From SABI01 sp963678555 (GTDB lineage Bacteria > Spirochaetota > Spirochaetia > Sphaerochaetales > Sphaerochaetaceae): a stretch of 64,000 bases of DNA. The stretch is taken from NCBI GenBank assembly GCA_963678555.2, contig OY782871.2:620001-684000 (forward strand), in the 5' to 3' direction. Below are positions 1-8,959 of the stretch, piece by piece. The notes under the pieces were generated by a model. That model was not told where the DNA came from. It ran no database searches and saw only the letters and a list, made by a program, of their open reading frames with translations. The position numbers were made by a program, and so were the translations under genes. Each line of letters begins with the position of its first letter. Position 1 is the first letter of the stretch.

Positions 1-1779
1 CACCCGCTCCTCATCAGACACAGAAAGGGTAAGGACCGCACGTGTACCATCATCGAGGGCTATGATCTGCAGGGAGCCGCCCATCTTCTTCATGAACCTC
101 GCCGAAGCATACACTCCGATACCGGGTCCCTTCTCACCGGCACTACCCATACAGGTCACTCCCCACATTCCATTCTGAAACGCTTCGAGCGCCTTCGGAT
201 CAATCGGTTCTCCCCTGTTTTCCACGCTCAGCTGAAGAACCCCGGCAGATGCGCGTGCATCAACGTGCACGGTGTGACCGGGTGGTGAATACTTCACCGC
301 ATTTTCAAACACATTCTGGAGTACCGCCTTCAACAGCGAAGGGTGTGCCGTAACCGCCGGAGCGTCTTCTACCTGACACACGAAATCGACCTGCTTACGA
401 GACCTGAGCCTCCTCACAGCATCATGCAGCTGAGGCATAAGATCCGACAGCGCCACCGGTCGGAGCGGATAGGACTCCCAGTCATTGAAGGATTCACTGA
501 GGGCAAGAAGATTCGCAATGAGGGAGTCAGCCCGGTCAATAAGAGCGTCAAGATCCTCACCGCCCCGGGTCCACAGTGCCGGGTTCTGCTGTACCACCCC
601 CGAGGCCATCAGCTGTCGCAGACCCTTCATCAAAATCAGAGGGCTTCTCACATCATGACTGATCACATCTATCAGAAGTCCTTTGAGCCTGTTGTCTTCT
701 CTGATCTTCTCATGCCGGTGCACCAGCTCCTTCTGCATGGTTCTCACGTCACTCACATCCCGTATCGTGAAGATAGAGGCAGACGAGCGGTGATAAAAAT
801 CCGTTGAATACGAACGCCTCACTTCATAGGCAGCGAGAGAGCCATCCGGTCTGCCGTGTTCGATCACCGTACCCGCCTGAAGGGTATCAGCAGTCTCCCG
901 TGCATGAATCTTCTGAAGGAACGGGGATGTTTCACTCACCTTCTCGACGTGGAGCCCGACAGAGGCTTCGGTGATCTCGGGAAAGAACTCGCTCATCTTT
1001 CTATTCATATCAAGGATGATTCCACTGCGGTCTATGATGATGACCCCGTCGATCAGGGACTCCTTCAGCCTCGACAGCTCGACCGGCACTGAGCCGAACA
1101 GCCTCCCCCTGATCATGAGATACTTGGGAAACGCCGTGCCGAGGAAATAGAGGAAGGGAGAGTAGTAGAAGGTGATACTGTCCTTCATCGCGACATAGAA
1201 GAACAGGCCGACAAGGGGAACGAGCACCATCATCAGCATCAGCATACCCCGCTCTCTGAAGATCCCCTTCTCGCTGACACTCATGAAAAAACTGTAGTAG
1301 CAGTACAGGAGACCACCGAACAGTCCATAGATATTCAGCACATAGACGAACAGCCGGGGAGTGTAGACATTGGGACGGAAGACTCCTTCGGGAAACTGCA
1401 GGTCAGTGAGAAACAGTTCGTGCAGGGGAGAGGAGAGGATGATGATGCTGAGGACCAGCGAGATACTGAAGAAGAGGAGGTAGAACACACTCACATTGTG
1501 CAGGCGCAGGCTGAAATAGCGGTTCGAGAAGTGAAGAAGAACAAGGGGATACCATGCGAGCACGATATACTGGAGTGAGTCGTAGAACCGTTTCATCTCA
1601 TACGTCTGAGCCATCGTCTCGAGCATGTATGCAACGTTATGAAGAGAGATTACCAGCAGGAACAGTGCAAGACCGACAGCTCCGTGTTCCTTCTTCTCTC
1701 TCAGCACGAACACTATGAAGATACCTTCGATGAGTATCATGAAAGAGATAACAACAGCCTCAGGTGTCAATGCGTACAT
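1..1779 (-). CDS. 7TM-type membrane sensor histidine kinase, 3' end cut by window edge
   Basis: The frame is open from an ATG at 1779 to the left edge (593 codons) and is nearly complete. Residues 1-215 carry about seven hydrophobic segments of the 7TM histidine-kinase sensor type. A PAS-like domain (about 225-340) contains DGVIIIDRSG. The dimerisation helix carries the phospho-acceptor motif ISHDVRSP near residue 375, and the ATPase domain has NVFENAVKYSP and EKGPGIGVYAS. Its start overlaps the stop of the upstream kinase by one base (TGATG), so the two are probably translated together. The protein is a clear paralog of that neighbour, with the same domain order and length. No response regulator is seen beside it inside the window, so the partner may lie to the left. 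The family senses unknown signals at the cytoplasmic membrane. Confidence 0.88.
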   Translation of the reverse strand, partial: MYALTPEAVVISFMILIEGIFIVFVLREKKEHGAVGLALFLLVISLHNVAYMLETMAQTYEMKRFYDSLQYIVLAWYPLVLLHFSNRYFSLRLHNVSVFYLLFFSISLVLSIIILSSPLHELFLTDLQFPEGVFRPNVYTPRLFVYVLNIYGLFGGLLYCYYSFFMSVSEKGIFRERGMLMLMMVLVPLVGLFFYVAMKDSITFYYSPFLYFLGTAFPKYLMIRGRLFGSVPVELSRLKESLIDGVIIIDRSGIILDMNRKMSEFFPEITEASVGLHVEKVSETSPFLQKIHARETADTLQAGTVIEHGRPDGSLAAYEVRRSYSTDFYHRSSASIFTIRDVSDVRTMQKELVHRHEKIREDNRLKGLLIDVISHDVRSPLILMKGLRQLMASGVVQQNPALWTRGGEDLDALIDRADSLIANLLALSESFNDWESYPLRPVALSDLMPQLHDAVRRLRSRKQVDFVCQVEDAPAVTAHPSLLKAVLQNVFENAVKYSPPGHTVHVDARASAGVLQLSVENRGEPIDPKALEAFQNGMWGVTCMGSAGEKGPGIGVYASARFMKKMGGSLQIIALDDGTRAVLTLSVSDEERV

Positions 1780-3602
1780 CACTGCACACCTCCTACCGTT
1801 GAGCCGGAAACCGGGGGTGTACCGGCGAGGCCGCCCGCCAACCGTCTCATCCTGAGAACGGCCCTGGTCCCTCCGTTCTGACGCGGAAACAGCTGAAGCT
1901 CTCCCTCCAGATAGCGCATGAACCGCCTGGTAGCGAACAGACCTATTCCGGGACCGACTTCACCGGAGGTTCCCCGTTTCGTCATTCCCCACCGCTCCTG
2001 CTCGATCGCACTCAGAACATCACCGTCTATGGTAACCCCGTCGTTCTCGATCACCACGCTGACTTCCCTCTGCTCGATAAGAACACTGAGAGAGACTTCC
2101 GACCCACTATACGCGTACTTGATGGCATTCTCGAGAAGGTTGCGGACTGCCAGTGTAAGGAGTTTCTCATTCCCCTGTACAAGGATGCCCTCTTCAATCA
2201 CGCACGAACATGCTAGATTCTTTCTGGAAGCGGCCAAAACCGCTTTCGGCTTGACAGCGTTCATCACCGCCAGAATATCGACCGCTGTGCAGGGATACGC
2301 ATCCTCATCGTCGAACAGCATATTCAGTGCAAGCAGATTCGCGATGAGTATGTCCGCCTGATCAACCAGCCTGTCAAGCTCCTGACCTCCCTTCTCCCAG
2401 ATTTCAGGGTTGTGCCCGATCTCCTGAGAGGTCACCAGCTGCCTCAGACTCTTCATCAGCTGGAGCGGAGATCTGAGATTATGACTCATCACATCAATGA
2501 CCAGCCCTTTCAGTCTGTCAGCTTCGACGATCCTCTCGTAGGACTGATTCAGTTCCTCGGTCATCCTCTTGCGCTCACTGATATCCCTGAGAACTACGGT
2601 AAATACCTCCGGTGACTCCTGCGAACCCGGAACCTGGAACTTCCGGACTTCAAAATACCGCTTTGATCCGTCAGCTTTCGGTATACACACCTCATGACCG
2701 TATATCTGAGATTCACAGAAGGACCCGTCGGTGAGAAAGGCGAGCAAGGGGACCTCCCGGGAGACCTCGGAAAGGGTCTTTCCCAGATGGCGCTCCTGAA
2801 GGAAGGGGATAAACTCAGAGGCCTTCGTATTGAACTCGAGAACAACATCATCACCGTCCAGCACGAGGACCCCGTCCATCAGGGCATCGATCACATACCT
2901 GTTTTCAATCGGGACCGGTCCGAACAGGGAGTCATTCAGATACAGATACATGAAGATCGCTGTAGGTACCATCATGGCATACGGAAGGGGATCGATGCTG
3001 GCATGTCCGGCAATGAAAATGATATTGATAAGCACAGGTACGAAGACCGACAGACTCAGGAGAAAACCCCGTTTCCTGTAGGTCCTGTGCCCTCTAAGCA
3101 TCATATAGAGACTGTAATAGATGAAGATGAAGGCTGTAATAACATGAAACAAGTTGTGCAGGAAGAAAAAGGGATAGGCATCCATCGTGATGGAGCTGAA
3201 ACCGTTCACCACGGTATAGACTCTGTTCCCGTAGAACAGATTATGATAGGGATACGTGAACTGAAGGAGCATGAACAGCACCCCCAGTAAAAGGTAGATT
3301 CTGTAGTAGAGCCGCTCATGAGCGAGGCGGAGCTTATAGTAGGCAGTAATAAACCGTAACAGAACGTAGGGGAGGAAGGGCATCCCGAGGTACTGCACAT
3401 GGATGCTCAGCTCACGAAGAAACAGCGTGCGTGATATATGTTCCATTCCCGCACCGAAGGAATAAAAGAACAGTGCTATCATCACCCATGAGAGCTCAAC
3501 CGCACCACTCCTCTTCTTCCGGGTAAGGAGCATCACAGCAAATGATATCTGAACGAACGCTGTAAACAGTGCGATGATTCCGGGAATAGTCAATTCAAAC
3601 AT
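1779..3602 (-). CDS. 7TM-type membrane sensor histidine kinase
   Basis: A 607-residue kinase. Residues 1-225 hold about seven membrane helices. Residues 235-345 are a PAS domain (DGVLVLDGDD). The H-box is MSHNLRSPL with the histidine near 371. The ATPase domain has NLLENAIKYAY, IENDGV and GPGIGLFATRRFM. The start has an AGG-containing site about 10 nt upstream. It precedes and overlaps a paralogous kinase, so the pair looks like a tandem duplication kept as two sensors in one operon. A dyad TTGTAGG-type element lies 58 nt before the start codon and a 16-bp perfect palindrome sits beside it, suggesting a dedicated transcription factor. The signal is unknown. Confidence 0.9.
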   Translation of the reverse strand: MFELTIPGIIALFTAFVQISFAVMLLTRKKRSGAVELSWVMIALFFYSFGAGMEHISRTLFLRELSIHVQYLGMPFLPYVLLRFITAYYKLRLAHERLYYRIYLLLGVLFMLLQFTYPYHNLFYGNRVYTVVNGFSSITMDAYPFFFLHNLFHVITAFIFIYYSLYMMLRGHRTYRKRGFLLSLSVFVPVLINIIFIAGHASIDPLPYAMMVPTAIFMYLYLNDSLFGPVPIENRYVIDALMDGVLVLDGDDVVLEFNTKASEFIPFLQERHLGKTLSEVSREVPLLAFLTDGSFCESQIYGHEVCIPKADGSKRYFEVRKFQVPGSQESPEVFTVVLRDISERKRMTEELNQSYERIVEADRLKGLVIDVMSHNLRSPLQLMKSLRQLVTSQEIGHNPEIWEKGGQELDRLVDQADILIANLLALNMLFDDEDAYPCTAVDILAVMNAVKPKAVLAASRKNLACSCVIEEGILVQGNEKLLTLAVRNLLENAIKYAYSGSEVSLSVLIEQREVSVVIENDGVTIDGDVLSAIEQERWGMTKRGTSGEVGPGIGLFATRRFMRYLEGELQLFPRQNGGTRAVLRMRRLAGGLAGTPPVSGSTVGGVQ

Positions 3603-3648
3603 ACCATCAATACCTGCCCATCCGTAGTACTTCTCTAGATACCTGTCA

Positions 3649-3681
3649 ACAGAGCCGGCTCTGTAAGTTATTTCCTACAAG
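3649..3681. promoter_or_regulatory. Palindrome plus TTGTAGG-type dyad upstream of the kinase pair
   Basis: Two adjoining elements are seen. ACAGAGCCGGCTCTGT (3649-3664) is a perfect 16-bp palindrome. 3661-3681, read on the minus strand, is CTTGTAGGAAA, three bases, CTTACAG. The second matches 25214-25234 at 18 of 21 positions, all differences being in the three-base centre. Both lie the same distance (58 nt) from the next minus-strand start codon. Binding-site function is inferred. Confidence 0.5.
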
Positions 3682-3759
3682 CCCCTTGCTTGCTCTCTCC
3701 GTTCCGATGTGATAGGGTCATGAGTGTGAGAGGCGAAACACAAGTTCGCACATCACCAG

Positions 3760-3839
3760 AGGAAAGAGAAGAATCCGTCAGTCACCCAGGTCCTGCTTAC
3801 ATCATCTTGCTTCAAGCTTATCACCTTCTTCTCTTTCCT
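3760..3839. repeat. Inverted-repeat element, copy A (MITE-like or structured RNA)
   Basis: Perfect 14-bp inverted ends AGGAAAGAGAAGAA (3760-3773) and TTCTTCTCTTTCCT (3826-3839) enclose 52 bp. A related element with 14-bp ends lies at 25574-25667. Read in opposite orientation it shares GGAAAGAGAAGAA followed by a similar CC-TCAGTCA stretch. Two loci with the same ends and similar interior suggest a small dispersed repeat; a regulatory stem-loop is the alternative. Confidence 0.45.
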
Positions 3840-4095
3840 TTTGCTGTGCCCCCCTTCTCACATGTTCATCGTACCGACAAAGCCCTCATGAGGCAAGTGC
3901 TTTTTATATTCACATTCACACCTGTGAGCCTTCAGCACAGTGTCGTATCCAGGACCTTTCCGATACCAGTTGGAAGAACATATGTTGACCCGGATCAGCT
4001 CATCCTTTAAGATACTTGTATTTACGTCATAAGACACACAGACTAAAAAAAACTGGTTTGTGTTTTTGTGCAATAATGTGGCAGGGGAGAGTCTG

Positions 4096-5934
4096 ATGGA
4101 AAAACATATGACAAGGCGAGTGCAACAGAATCTGTTACTTATGGCGATCGATATCGCCCTTCTCCTATTCTCCATGTTCCTCGCTCTCTACGTCTCGAAT
4201 GTTTCCCAGGCATTCGTTTCCGCGATGTGGCTCTACATTCTGCTGTTCATCGTCCTCCATATTGTCGTTCTCTACCTCGCAGGGTTCTACTCCATCCGGC
4301 TGGTCGACAGTTCCCTCGACCTCATCACACTCGGTGGTATCCCGATGGGAGTCATGTATGTGGTTACCATCGTCCTGCTTCTGATTGTAACCCGGAATTT
4401 CTCCTTCGTCCTCAAGACCTATATCCCATTCTCCACCTTCTCTCTTCTCCTCGTTCTGGGGTATCGTGTTCTCTATCGAATTGCGAAAACCTATCTGATC
4501 AGTCCCCGTCAGGGAAAAGAAAATCCCAAAGCCATCATATACGGTGCCGGAGAGATCGGGATGCAGCTGGCACGGCAGTACTACCGCAACAAACTTGGAT
4601 TCAGCATCGCAGGATTCATTGATGACAACCCAGTGAAGATGTCGATGATAGTCGGAGGGATCCGCGTCCTCGGAAGTATCCAGACCCTGCCGGCAATCAT
4701 CCGCAGTGTTGACGCCGATCTTCTGATCATAGCCATCACGGACCTGAAGAAGGAAAAGATCAGGGAGGCGATGGATATCGCGGGACGTTTCGGTGTAGAG
4801 GTGAAGATCATCCCGTCGATGTTCGAGATGGAGGAATCGAAGACCACAGTCTCCGATATCAGAGCGATACAGGTCGAAGACCTGATCGGCCGCTCTCCGG
4901 TCGTGCTCGATAAGGAACCGGTCAAGCATATGGTGAGCGGGAAGTCCGTCCTTGTGACCGGTGCGGGGGGCTCGATCGGCAGTGAGATCTGCCGGCAGCT
5001 TCTCGAATATGGAACTGACCGCCTCTACCTCCTCGATATTGATGAGACCGAGCTGCATGACCTGTCACTGAGACTCCACCGCTACAGGCAGGAGTTCAGC
5101 GAGAAGATCATTCCGATCGTCTGCGACGTGCGCGATTCGGGCAAGGTGGAAGCGCTGTTCAGGAAGCTTCCCATCGACATAGTGTTCCATGCTGCAGCCT
5201 ACAAGCATGTGCCGATGATGGAATACTACCCGGAGGAAGCTATCAAGACCAATATTGTCGGCACCTACAACGTCCTTTCAAATGCCGTATCGACCGGTAT
5301 TCAACGCTGTATCATCATCAGCACTGACAAGGCGGTCAATCCGACCAATGTGATGGGTGCAACCAAGCGTGTCGCCGAGCAGATCGCCAGCACTCTCAGC
5401 TGCGAGAACACACAGATCATCAGCGTCCGTTTCGGCAACGTACTCGGCTCACGGGGCTCGATGCTTCCCCTGTTCATGGAACAGTTGAAGAACGGCCTCC
5501 CCATCACAGTCACCGACCGGGGCATTATCCGCTACTTCATGACCATCCCCGAAGCAGTATCTCTGGTATTCCAGGCAGGTGCGCTTGGCAAAGGCGGCGA
5601 AGTGATGGTGCTTGAAATGGGAGACCCGGTCAATATCTATGAGTTCGCAAAGAAACTGGTCACCTATTTCGGTGACGGACGAAGCGATGTGGTCATCACG
5701 GGACTCCGCCCCGGTGAAAAACTGTATGAAGAGAAACTCAGTGACGCTGATACCACTATCCCGACCGATAACCCCAAAGTATACAAGGCGCTGGTCACTT
5801 CGAACCTGAACGAGGAAGCTATCAGGGATTTCATCGAAAGCTACGGAGCATTATCACAGGCAGCACTGGTGGAGGAGTTGAAGCGGATGGTTCCTGAATT
5901 CGTCCGTCCGGCAAACACCGTTGTAGGATCCTGA
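4096..5934 (+). CDS. Membrane nucleotide-sugar 4,6-dehydratase/epimerase (CapD/PglF/WbpM-type)
   Basis: I take the start at 4096 because AGGGGAGA sits 5 nt upstream; the 12 codons before it lack such a site. The 612-residue protein has four N-terminal membrane helices (about 10-130), a CoA-binding-like Rossmann domain (IIYGAGEIGMQLARQYY, about 150-165) and an extended short-chain dehydratase domain (VLVTGAGGSIGSEICRQLL, about 290-310). The family makes the keto-sugar precursor for diacetamido-sugars or capsular and glycan units at the inner membrane. Downstream residues AAYKHVPMME and STDKAVNPTNVMGATKR are typical of the family, where the SDR Tyr is replaced by Met in the MxxxK motif. Its stop touches the start of a NusG paralog, as in polysaccharide operons, but no glycosyltransferases follow. 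Confidence 0.93.
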   Translation: MEKHMTRRVQQNLLLMAIDIALLLFSMFLALYVSNVSQAFVSAMWLYILLFIVLHIVVLYLAGFYSIRLVDSSLDLITLGGIPMGVMYVVTIVLLLIVTRNFSFVLKTYIPFSTFSLLLVLGYRVLYRIAKTYLISPRQGKENPKAIIYGAGEIGMQLARQYYRNKLGFSIAGFIDDNPVKMSMIVGGIRVLGSIQTLPAIIRSVDADLLIIAITDLKKEKIREAMDIAGRFGVEVKIIPSMFEMEESKTTVSDIRAIQVEDLIGRSPVVLDKEPVKHMVSGKSVLVTGAGGSIGSEICRQLLEYGTDRLYLLDIDETELHDLSLRLHRYRQEFSEKIIPIVCDVRDSGKVEALFRKLPIDIVFHAAAYKHVPMMEYYPEEAIKTNIVGTYNVLSNAVSTGIQRCIIISTDKAVNPTNVMGATKRVAEQIASTLSCENTQIISVRFGNVLGSRGSMLPLFMEQLKNGLPITVTDRGIIRYFMTIPEAVSLVFQAGALGKGGEVMVLEMGDPVNIYEFAKKLVTYFGDGRSDVVITGLRPGEKLYEEKLSDADTTIPTDNPKVYKALVTSNLNEEAIRDFIESYGALSQAALVEELKRMVPEFVRPANTVVGS

Positions 5935-6465
5935 ATGAAATCATACTGTCTCTACTGCAAAACCGGAGCCGAAGACAAGGTCGTACGCGGTCTTCAGAAG
6001 CGTATGGTGGAAGAGCTTCAGGAACATGTTGAGATCCTCTTCCCCAGCAGAATCATGAACCAGAAAAAGAGAGGCAGATGGAGCAGAGTACGCAAGCCGC
6101 TTCTTCCCGGTTACGTGTTCATCTACCTGAGCGACGAGACCCCGTTACCCACCTATCTCGTCCGTGAAGCAGGCGATGCCTATAAAATCCTGAAGAACCT
6201 CGACAACTCTCTCACCCTGAAAGGAGGTGATGAAGAGTATGCGATGTGGGTCTACCGTCATCACGGTCTGATCAGGCCGAGCAAGGTAAAATTCGAACAG
6301 GGGCGACTGGTCAAGGTGATCGACGGACCGCTGCTGGATCTTTCCGGGAAGATCACCAAAGTTGACCGCCATCACAAGCGGGTCTATGTCTCATTCCAGT
6401 TCGGCGGAAGAGAACAGATCATCAACATGAGTATAGATGACCTGAGCGACGGAGAACAGGGATAA
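5935..6465 (+). CDS. Specialised NusG paralog, transcription antiterminator (LoaP/UpxY-type)
   Basis: A 176-residue NGN-KOW protein. The NGN domain (1-115) begins SYCLYCKTGAEDKV and contains KPLLPGYVFIYL. The KOW domain (about 120-176) contains GRLVKVIDGPLLDLSGKI. It is too short and too divergent for the housekeeping NusG. Such paralogs act on elongating RNA polymerase to read through terminators in long polysaccharide or secondary-metabolite operons. The ATG directly follows the dehydratase stop, so the two are cotranscribed. The next gene is an alcohol dehydrogenase rather than a long glycan operon, so the target operon may be elsewhere. RfaH/UpxY and LoaP subfamilies cannot be separated with certainty by eye. 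Confidence 0.88.
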   Translation: MKSYCLYCKTGAEDKVVRGLQKRMVEELQEHVEILFPSRIMNQKKRGRWSRVRKPLLPGYVFIYLSDETPLPTYLVREAGDAYKILKNLDNSLTLKGGDEEYAMWVYRHHGLIRPSKVKFEQGRLVKVIDGPLLDLSGKITKVDRHHKRVYVSFQFGGREQIINMSIDDLSDGEQG

Positions 6466-6473
6466 CACCCCTG

Positions 6474-6501
6474 TGAACACTCCCCGCCTCTGTGCTATAC
6501 T
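6474..6501 (+). promoter_or_regulatory. Putative promoter of the alcohol dehydrogenase gene
   Basis: TGAACA (6474-6479) and TATACT (6496-6501) are separated by 16 bp. The resulting leader of about 140 nt would contain the hairpin at 6611-6630. The -35 box is a weak match. Confidence 0.4.
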
Positions 6502-6610
6502 CGACGGCAGGCAGGGAAACGATACGTTGGGCTCCCCCTTCGACCCCTGAGGTGTCGGGAGAGTATCTGCAGCACGAGGGCATATCATACAGTCCTTCCT
6601 TTTCCCCGCC

Positions 6611-6630
6611 CGGTGTACCCCGTTACACCG
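6611..6630 (+). promoter_or_regulatory. Leader hairpin just before the alcohol dehydrogenase start
   Basis: CGGTGTA (6611-6617) and TACACCG (6624-6630) form a perfect 7-bp stem with loop CCCCGT. It ends 10 nt before the TGGAGG ribosome-binding site of the gene at 6652. It has no T-run, so it is not a plain terminator. LoaP-type proteins are known to recognise RNA hairpins, but linking this hairpin to the paralog next door is inference. Confidence 0.4.
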
Positions 6631-6651
6631 ATATACACTCTGGAGGTACGT

Positions 6652-7830
6652 ATGAACAATTTTTCCTATCACAATCCTGCCCGTATCATCTTCGGTCGAG
6701 ACACGATTGCCGAGGTGGGTCACTATACAGCGCAATACGCGAAGAAGGTACTCCTTCACTACGGTTCCGGTTCCATCAGGAAGAACGGGATCTACGATAC
6801 GGTAACGTCCTCGCTGAAACAGCACGGCATCGAATTCATCGAGCTGTCAGGAGTAGTCCCCAATCCACGACTCTCTCTGGTGAAGGAAGGGATAGAACTG
6901 TGCAGGAGGGAGGGCATTACGTTCATTCTTGCAGTTGGAGGCGGTTCAGTCATTGATTCAGCCAAAGCGATTGCGTTCGGTTCTCTTCTCAACGAGGACG
7001 AAGATATCTGGGATGACTACTACATGAACAAGAACTGTGTTGTCACCCGTTCGCTCGATGTCGGTGTGGTTCTCACCATCCCTGCGGCCGGTTCAGAGAG
7101 TTCCATCTCCACAGTGATCACCAATGATACGAACGATCTGAAGAGAGCCGTCAACCAGGAGGCACTGACCCCTCGCTTCGCCATCATGGACCCTCAGACA
7201 AACTACTCCCTTCCCGACTACCAGAGCGCCTGCGGGGCTGCAGATATCCTCGCCCATCTGATGGAACGGTACTTCACGAACTCCCGATACAACAACCTGT
7301 CGGATGCCTTTCTTGAGGCAGCGATGAGGAATGTGATCTCCTTCGCTCCCCTTGTACTGATCGAACCCAGCGAATACCGGTACCGGGCAGAACTGATGTG
7401 GACAGGAACGATTGCCCATAACGGCCTGCTCGACCGGGGAAGGGTCGGTGACTGGGCGTCTCATGCTATCGAACATGAACTGAGCGGGATATACGACATT
7501 GCTCACGGGGCAGGCCTCGCCATCGTCTTTCCCGCCTGGATGAAGTATGTCTATCACCACGATATCGACAGATTCGTCCAATGGGCTACACGTGTGTGGA
7601 ACATCAGTGTGAGTCATGATGACAAGGAGACCGTCGTTCTTCTCGCAATCAGAGCTCTTGAAGAGTTCTTCCGCTCTCTCACCCTTCCCATCCGTCTCAG
7701 CGATGCGGGTATCGGTACCCAGGACATTCCCCGTATGGCGGCAAACCTGATGAAAGGCAGTGACGGTACAGGAAATTTCGTTCACCTCGGGCAGCACGAC
7801 GTGGAGCAGATTCTCCGCCTTGCCCTCTGA
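6652..7830 (+). CDS. Iron-type (group III) NAD(P)-dependent alcohol dehydrogenase
   Basis: The 392-residue protein starts at the ATG after TGGAGG; the 13 codons before it are leader. It belongs to the BDH/YqhD-like branch. The N-terminal FSYHNPARIIFGRD and the nucleotide-binding GGGSVIDSAKAIA are typical. Metal ligands are expected in GAADILAHLMERY (Asp, His) and in HAIEHELSGIYDIAHGAG (His residues). It should reduce aldehydes to alcohols in the cytoplasm during fermentation or detoxification. Its own promoter is possible at 6474-6501. The gene converges with the REC-HD-GYP gene, separated by a possible shared hairpin. Confidence 0.92.
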   Translation: MNNFSYHNPARIIFGRDTIAEVGHYTAQYAKKVLLHYGSGSIRKNGIYDTVTSSLKQHGIEFIELSGVVPNPRLSLVKEGIELCRREGITFILAVGGGSVIDSAKAIAFGSLLNEDEDIWDDYYMNKNCVVTRSLDVGVVLTIPAAGSESSISTVITNDTNDLKRAVNQEALTPRFAIMDPQTNYSLPDYQSACGAADILAHLMERYFTNSRYNNLSDAFLEAAMRNVISFAPLVLIEPSEYRYRAELMWTGTIAHNGLLDRGRVGDWASHAIEHELSGIYDIAHGAGLAIVFPAWMKYVYHHDIDRFVQWATRVWNISVSHDDKETVVLLAIRALEEFFRSLTLPIRLSDAGIGTQDIPRMAANLMKGSDGTGNFVHLGQHDVEQILRLAL

Positions 7831-7832
7831 TG

Positions 7833-7867
7833 CTGCCTCCCGTACCTGCCGGGTCCGTAGGGGGCAG
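7833..7867. terminator. Possible bidirectional terminator hairpin
   Basis: CTGCCTCC (7833-7840) pairs with GGGGGCAG (7860-7867) with one wobble, and the interior can pair further (ACC/GGT). It lies between convergent genes. No T-run follows on either strand, so termination is uncertain. Confidence 0.35.
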
Positions 7868-7876
7868 TCCTTTCAC

Positions 7877-8959
7877 CTAGAGATTCTGTTGCGCCTGCTT
7901 CTCCACTCTTGACTGAAAGGTCTTCAGAATGGAAGCGAATTCTTGTTCACTTTCTATAAATGACTGCAAGACAAGAGGATGAAAATGACCGGGAGAGGTC
8001 CTGCCATCCCCGTTCGTGATAATGCGCACAGCCTCCTCATGCGTGAAGGCGCGCTTATAGGGCCGTACGGAGACAAGGGCATCATAGACGTCCACGAGAG
8101 CGACGATCGCACCGCTTATCGGTATCTCGCTGCCCTTCAGACCGTTCGGATAGCCTGTTCCGTCATACTTCTCGTGATGGCTGAGACAGATCTCATATGC
8201 CTTCTCCAGAAGTGCGTTGCTCCCGATCATCTCTATCGTATTCCTGATGGCTTCCGCTCCCTGAATCGTGTGCTGTTTCATAATATCCCACTCATCAGGT
8301 GTGAGAGGACCGGGTTTGGTGAGGATGGCATCAGGCACCGAGACTTTGCCGATGTCGTGGAGAGCTGCAGCCTGAGAAAGCAGGGGAACCTCCTCTGCAG
8401 ACAGTACATGAGAGTGATGCTGTGCGATATAGGAAGCAAGCACGTAGGTGTACTGCTGTGTCTTGAAGATGTGTTCTCCCGTGGTCTTATCGCGCGACTC
8501 GGCAAGATAGGCAACCGCCTGTACCGTGGAGTCCCTTGTATGCTCAATCTCTCTGGTCCTCTGCCTGATCCTGGATTCCAGATGTCGTTGCTGTGTACTC
8601 AGGTCCAGATGAAGTGCGACACGTCTTTTCACGATATCGGCGTGGAACGGCTTGGTGATATAATCGACAGCTCCTGCGTTGAGCCCCCTGATCTGGTCCG
8701 CCACCTGATCCATACCCGTTGTGAATATCACAGGAATATGTTGTGTCTTCTCATTCGCCTGGAGGATCTGCAGAAATTCGAACCCGTCCATACCGGGAAG
8801 TATCGCATCAAGAAGAATGATATCCGGAAGCACTGATTCAAGGACACCGAAGGCCTTATCGGCATCAATGGCAACATGCAGAGCATAGGTGTCCTCGAGT
8901 GCGGCAACAAGAAAATCGATGTCAAACGGAGAGTCTTCGATAATAAGAACACTGTTCAT
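7877..8959 (-). CDS. Response regulator with HD-GYP domain, cyclic-di-GMP phosphodiesterase (RpfG-type)
   Basis: 360 residues. The receiver (1-125) has IIEDSPFD, the phospho-acceptor in DIILLDAILPGMDGFEF, and the conserved lysine in DYITKPFHAD. The HD-GYP domain (about 145-345) has LHDIGKVSVPDAILTKPG and SHHEKYDGTGYPNGLKG, the full metal and GYP motifs, so c-di-GMP hydrolysis is expected. The ATG (after AGGAGA) overlaps the stop of the hybrid kinase gene by four bases, so the two form an operon. The HPt domain of that kinase is the likely phosphodonor. Confidence 0.94.
   Translation of the reverse strand: MNSVLIIEDSPFDIDFLVAALEDTYALHVAIDADKAFGVLESVLPDIILLDAILPGMDGFEFLQILQANEKTQHIPVIFTTGMDQVADQIRGLNAGAVDYITKPFHADIVKRRVALHLDLSTQQRHLESRIRQRTREIEHTRDSTVQAVAYLAESRDKTTGEHIFKTQQYTYVLASYIAQHHSHVLSAEEVPLLSQAAALHDIGKVSVPDAILTKPGPLTPDEWDIMKQHTIQGAEAIRNTIEMIGSNALLEKAYEICLSHHEKYDGTGYPNGLKGSEIPISGAIVALVDVYDALVSVRPYKRAFTHEEAVRIITNGDGRTSPGHFHPLVLQSFIESEQEFASILKTFQSRVEKQAQQNL

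Larger units (their letters stand above)
3603..4095. other. Intergenic region between divergent kinase and polysaccharide genes
   Basis: No convincing gene is seen. It holds the regulatory dyad at 3649-3681 and an inverted-repeat element at 3760-3839. Short frames here and one antisense frame lack family features and usable start signals. The promoter of the polysaccharide gene should lie in the AT-rich stretch 4000-4080, but I cannot fix its hexamers. Confidence 0.5.

Noticed and set aside
3690..4010. 106-codon plus-strand frame between the kinase and dehydratase genes
   Set aside because: It runs through the inverted-repeat element, has no ribosome-binding site and no family features.
4165..5058. 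297-codon minus-strand frame
   Set aside because: It lies wholly inside the well-supported dehydratase gene on the other strand, is His/Asp-rich, and shows no domain or ribosome-binding site; a shadow frame.
7093..7797. 234-codon minus-strand frame
   Set aside because: Fully antisense to the alcohol dehydrogenase; composition typical of a shadow.
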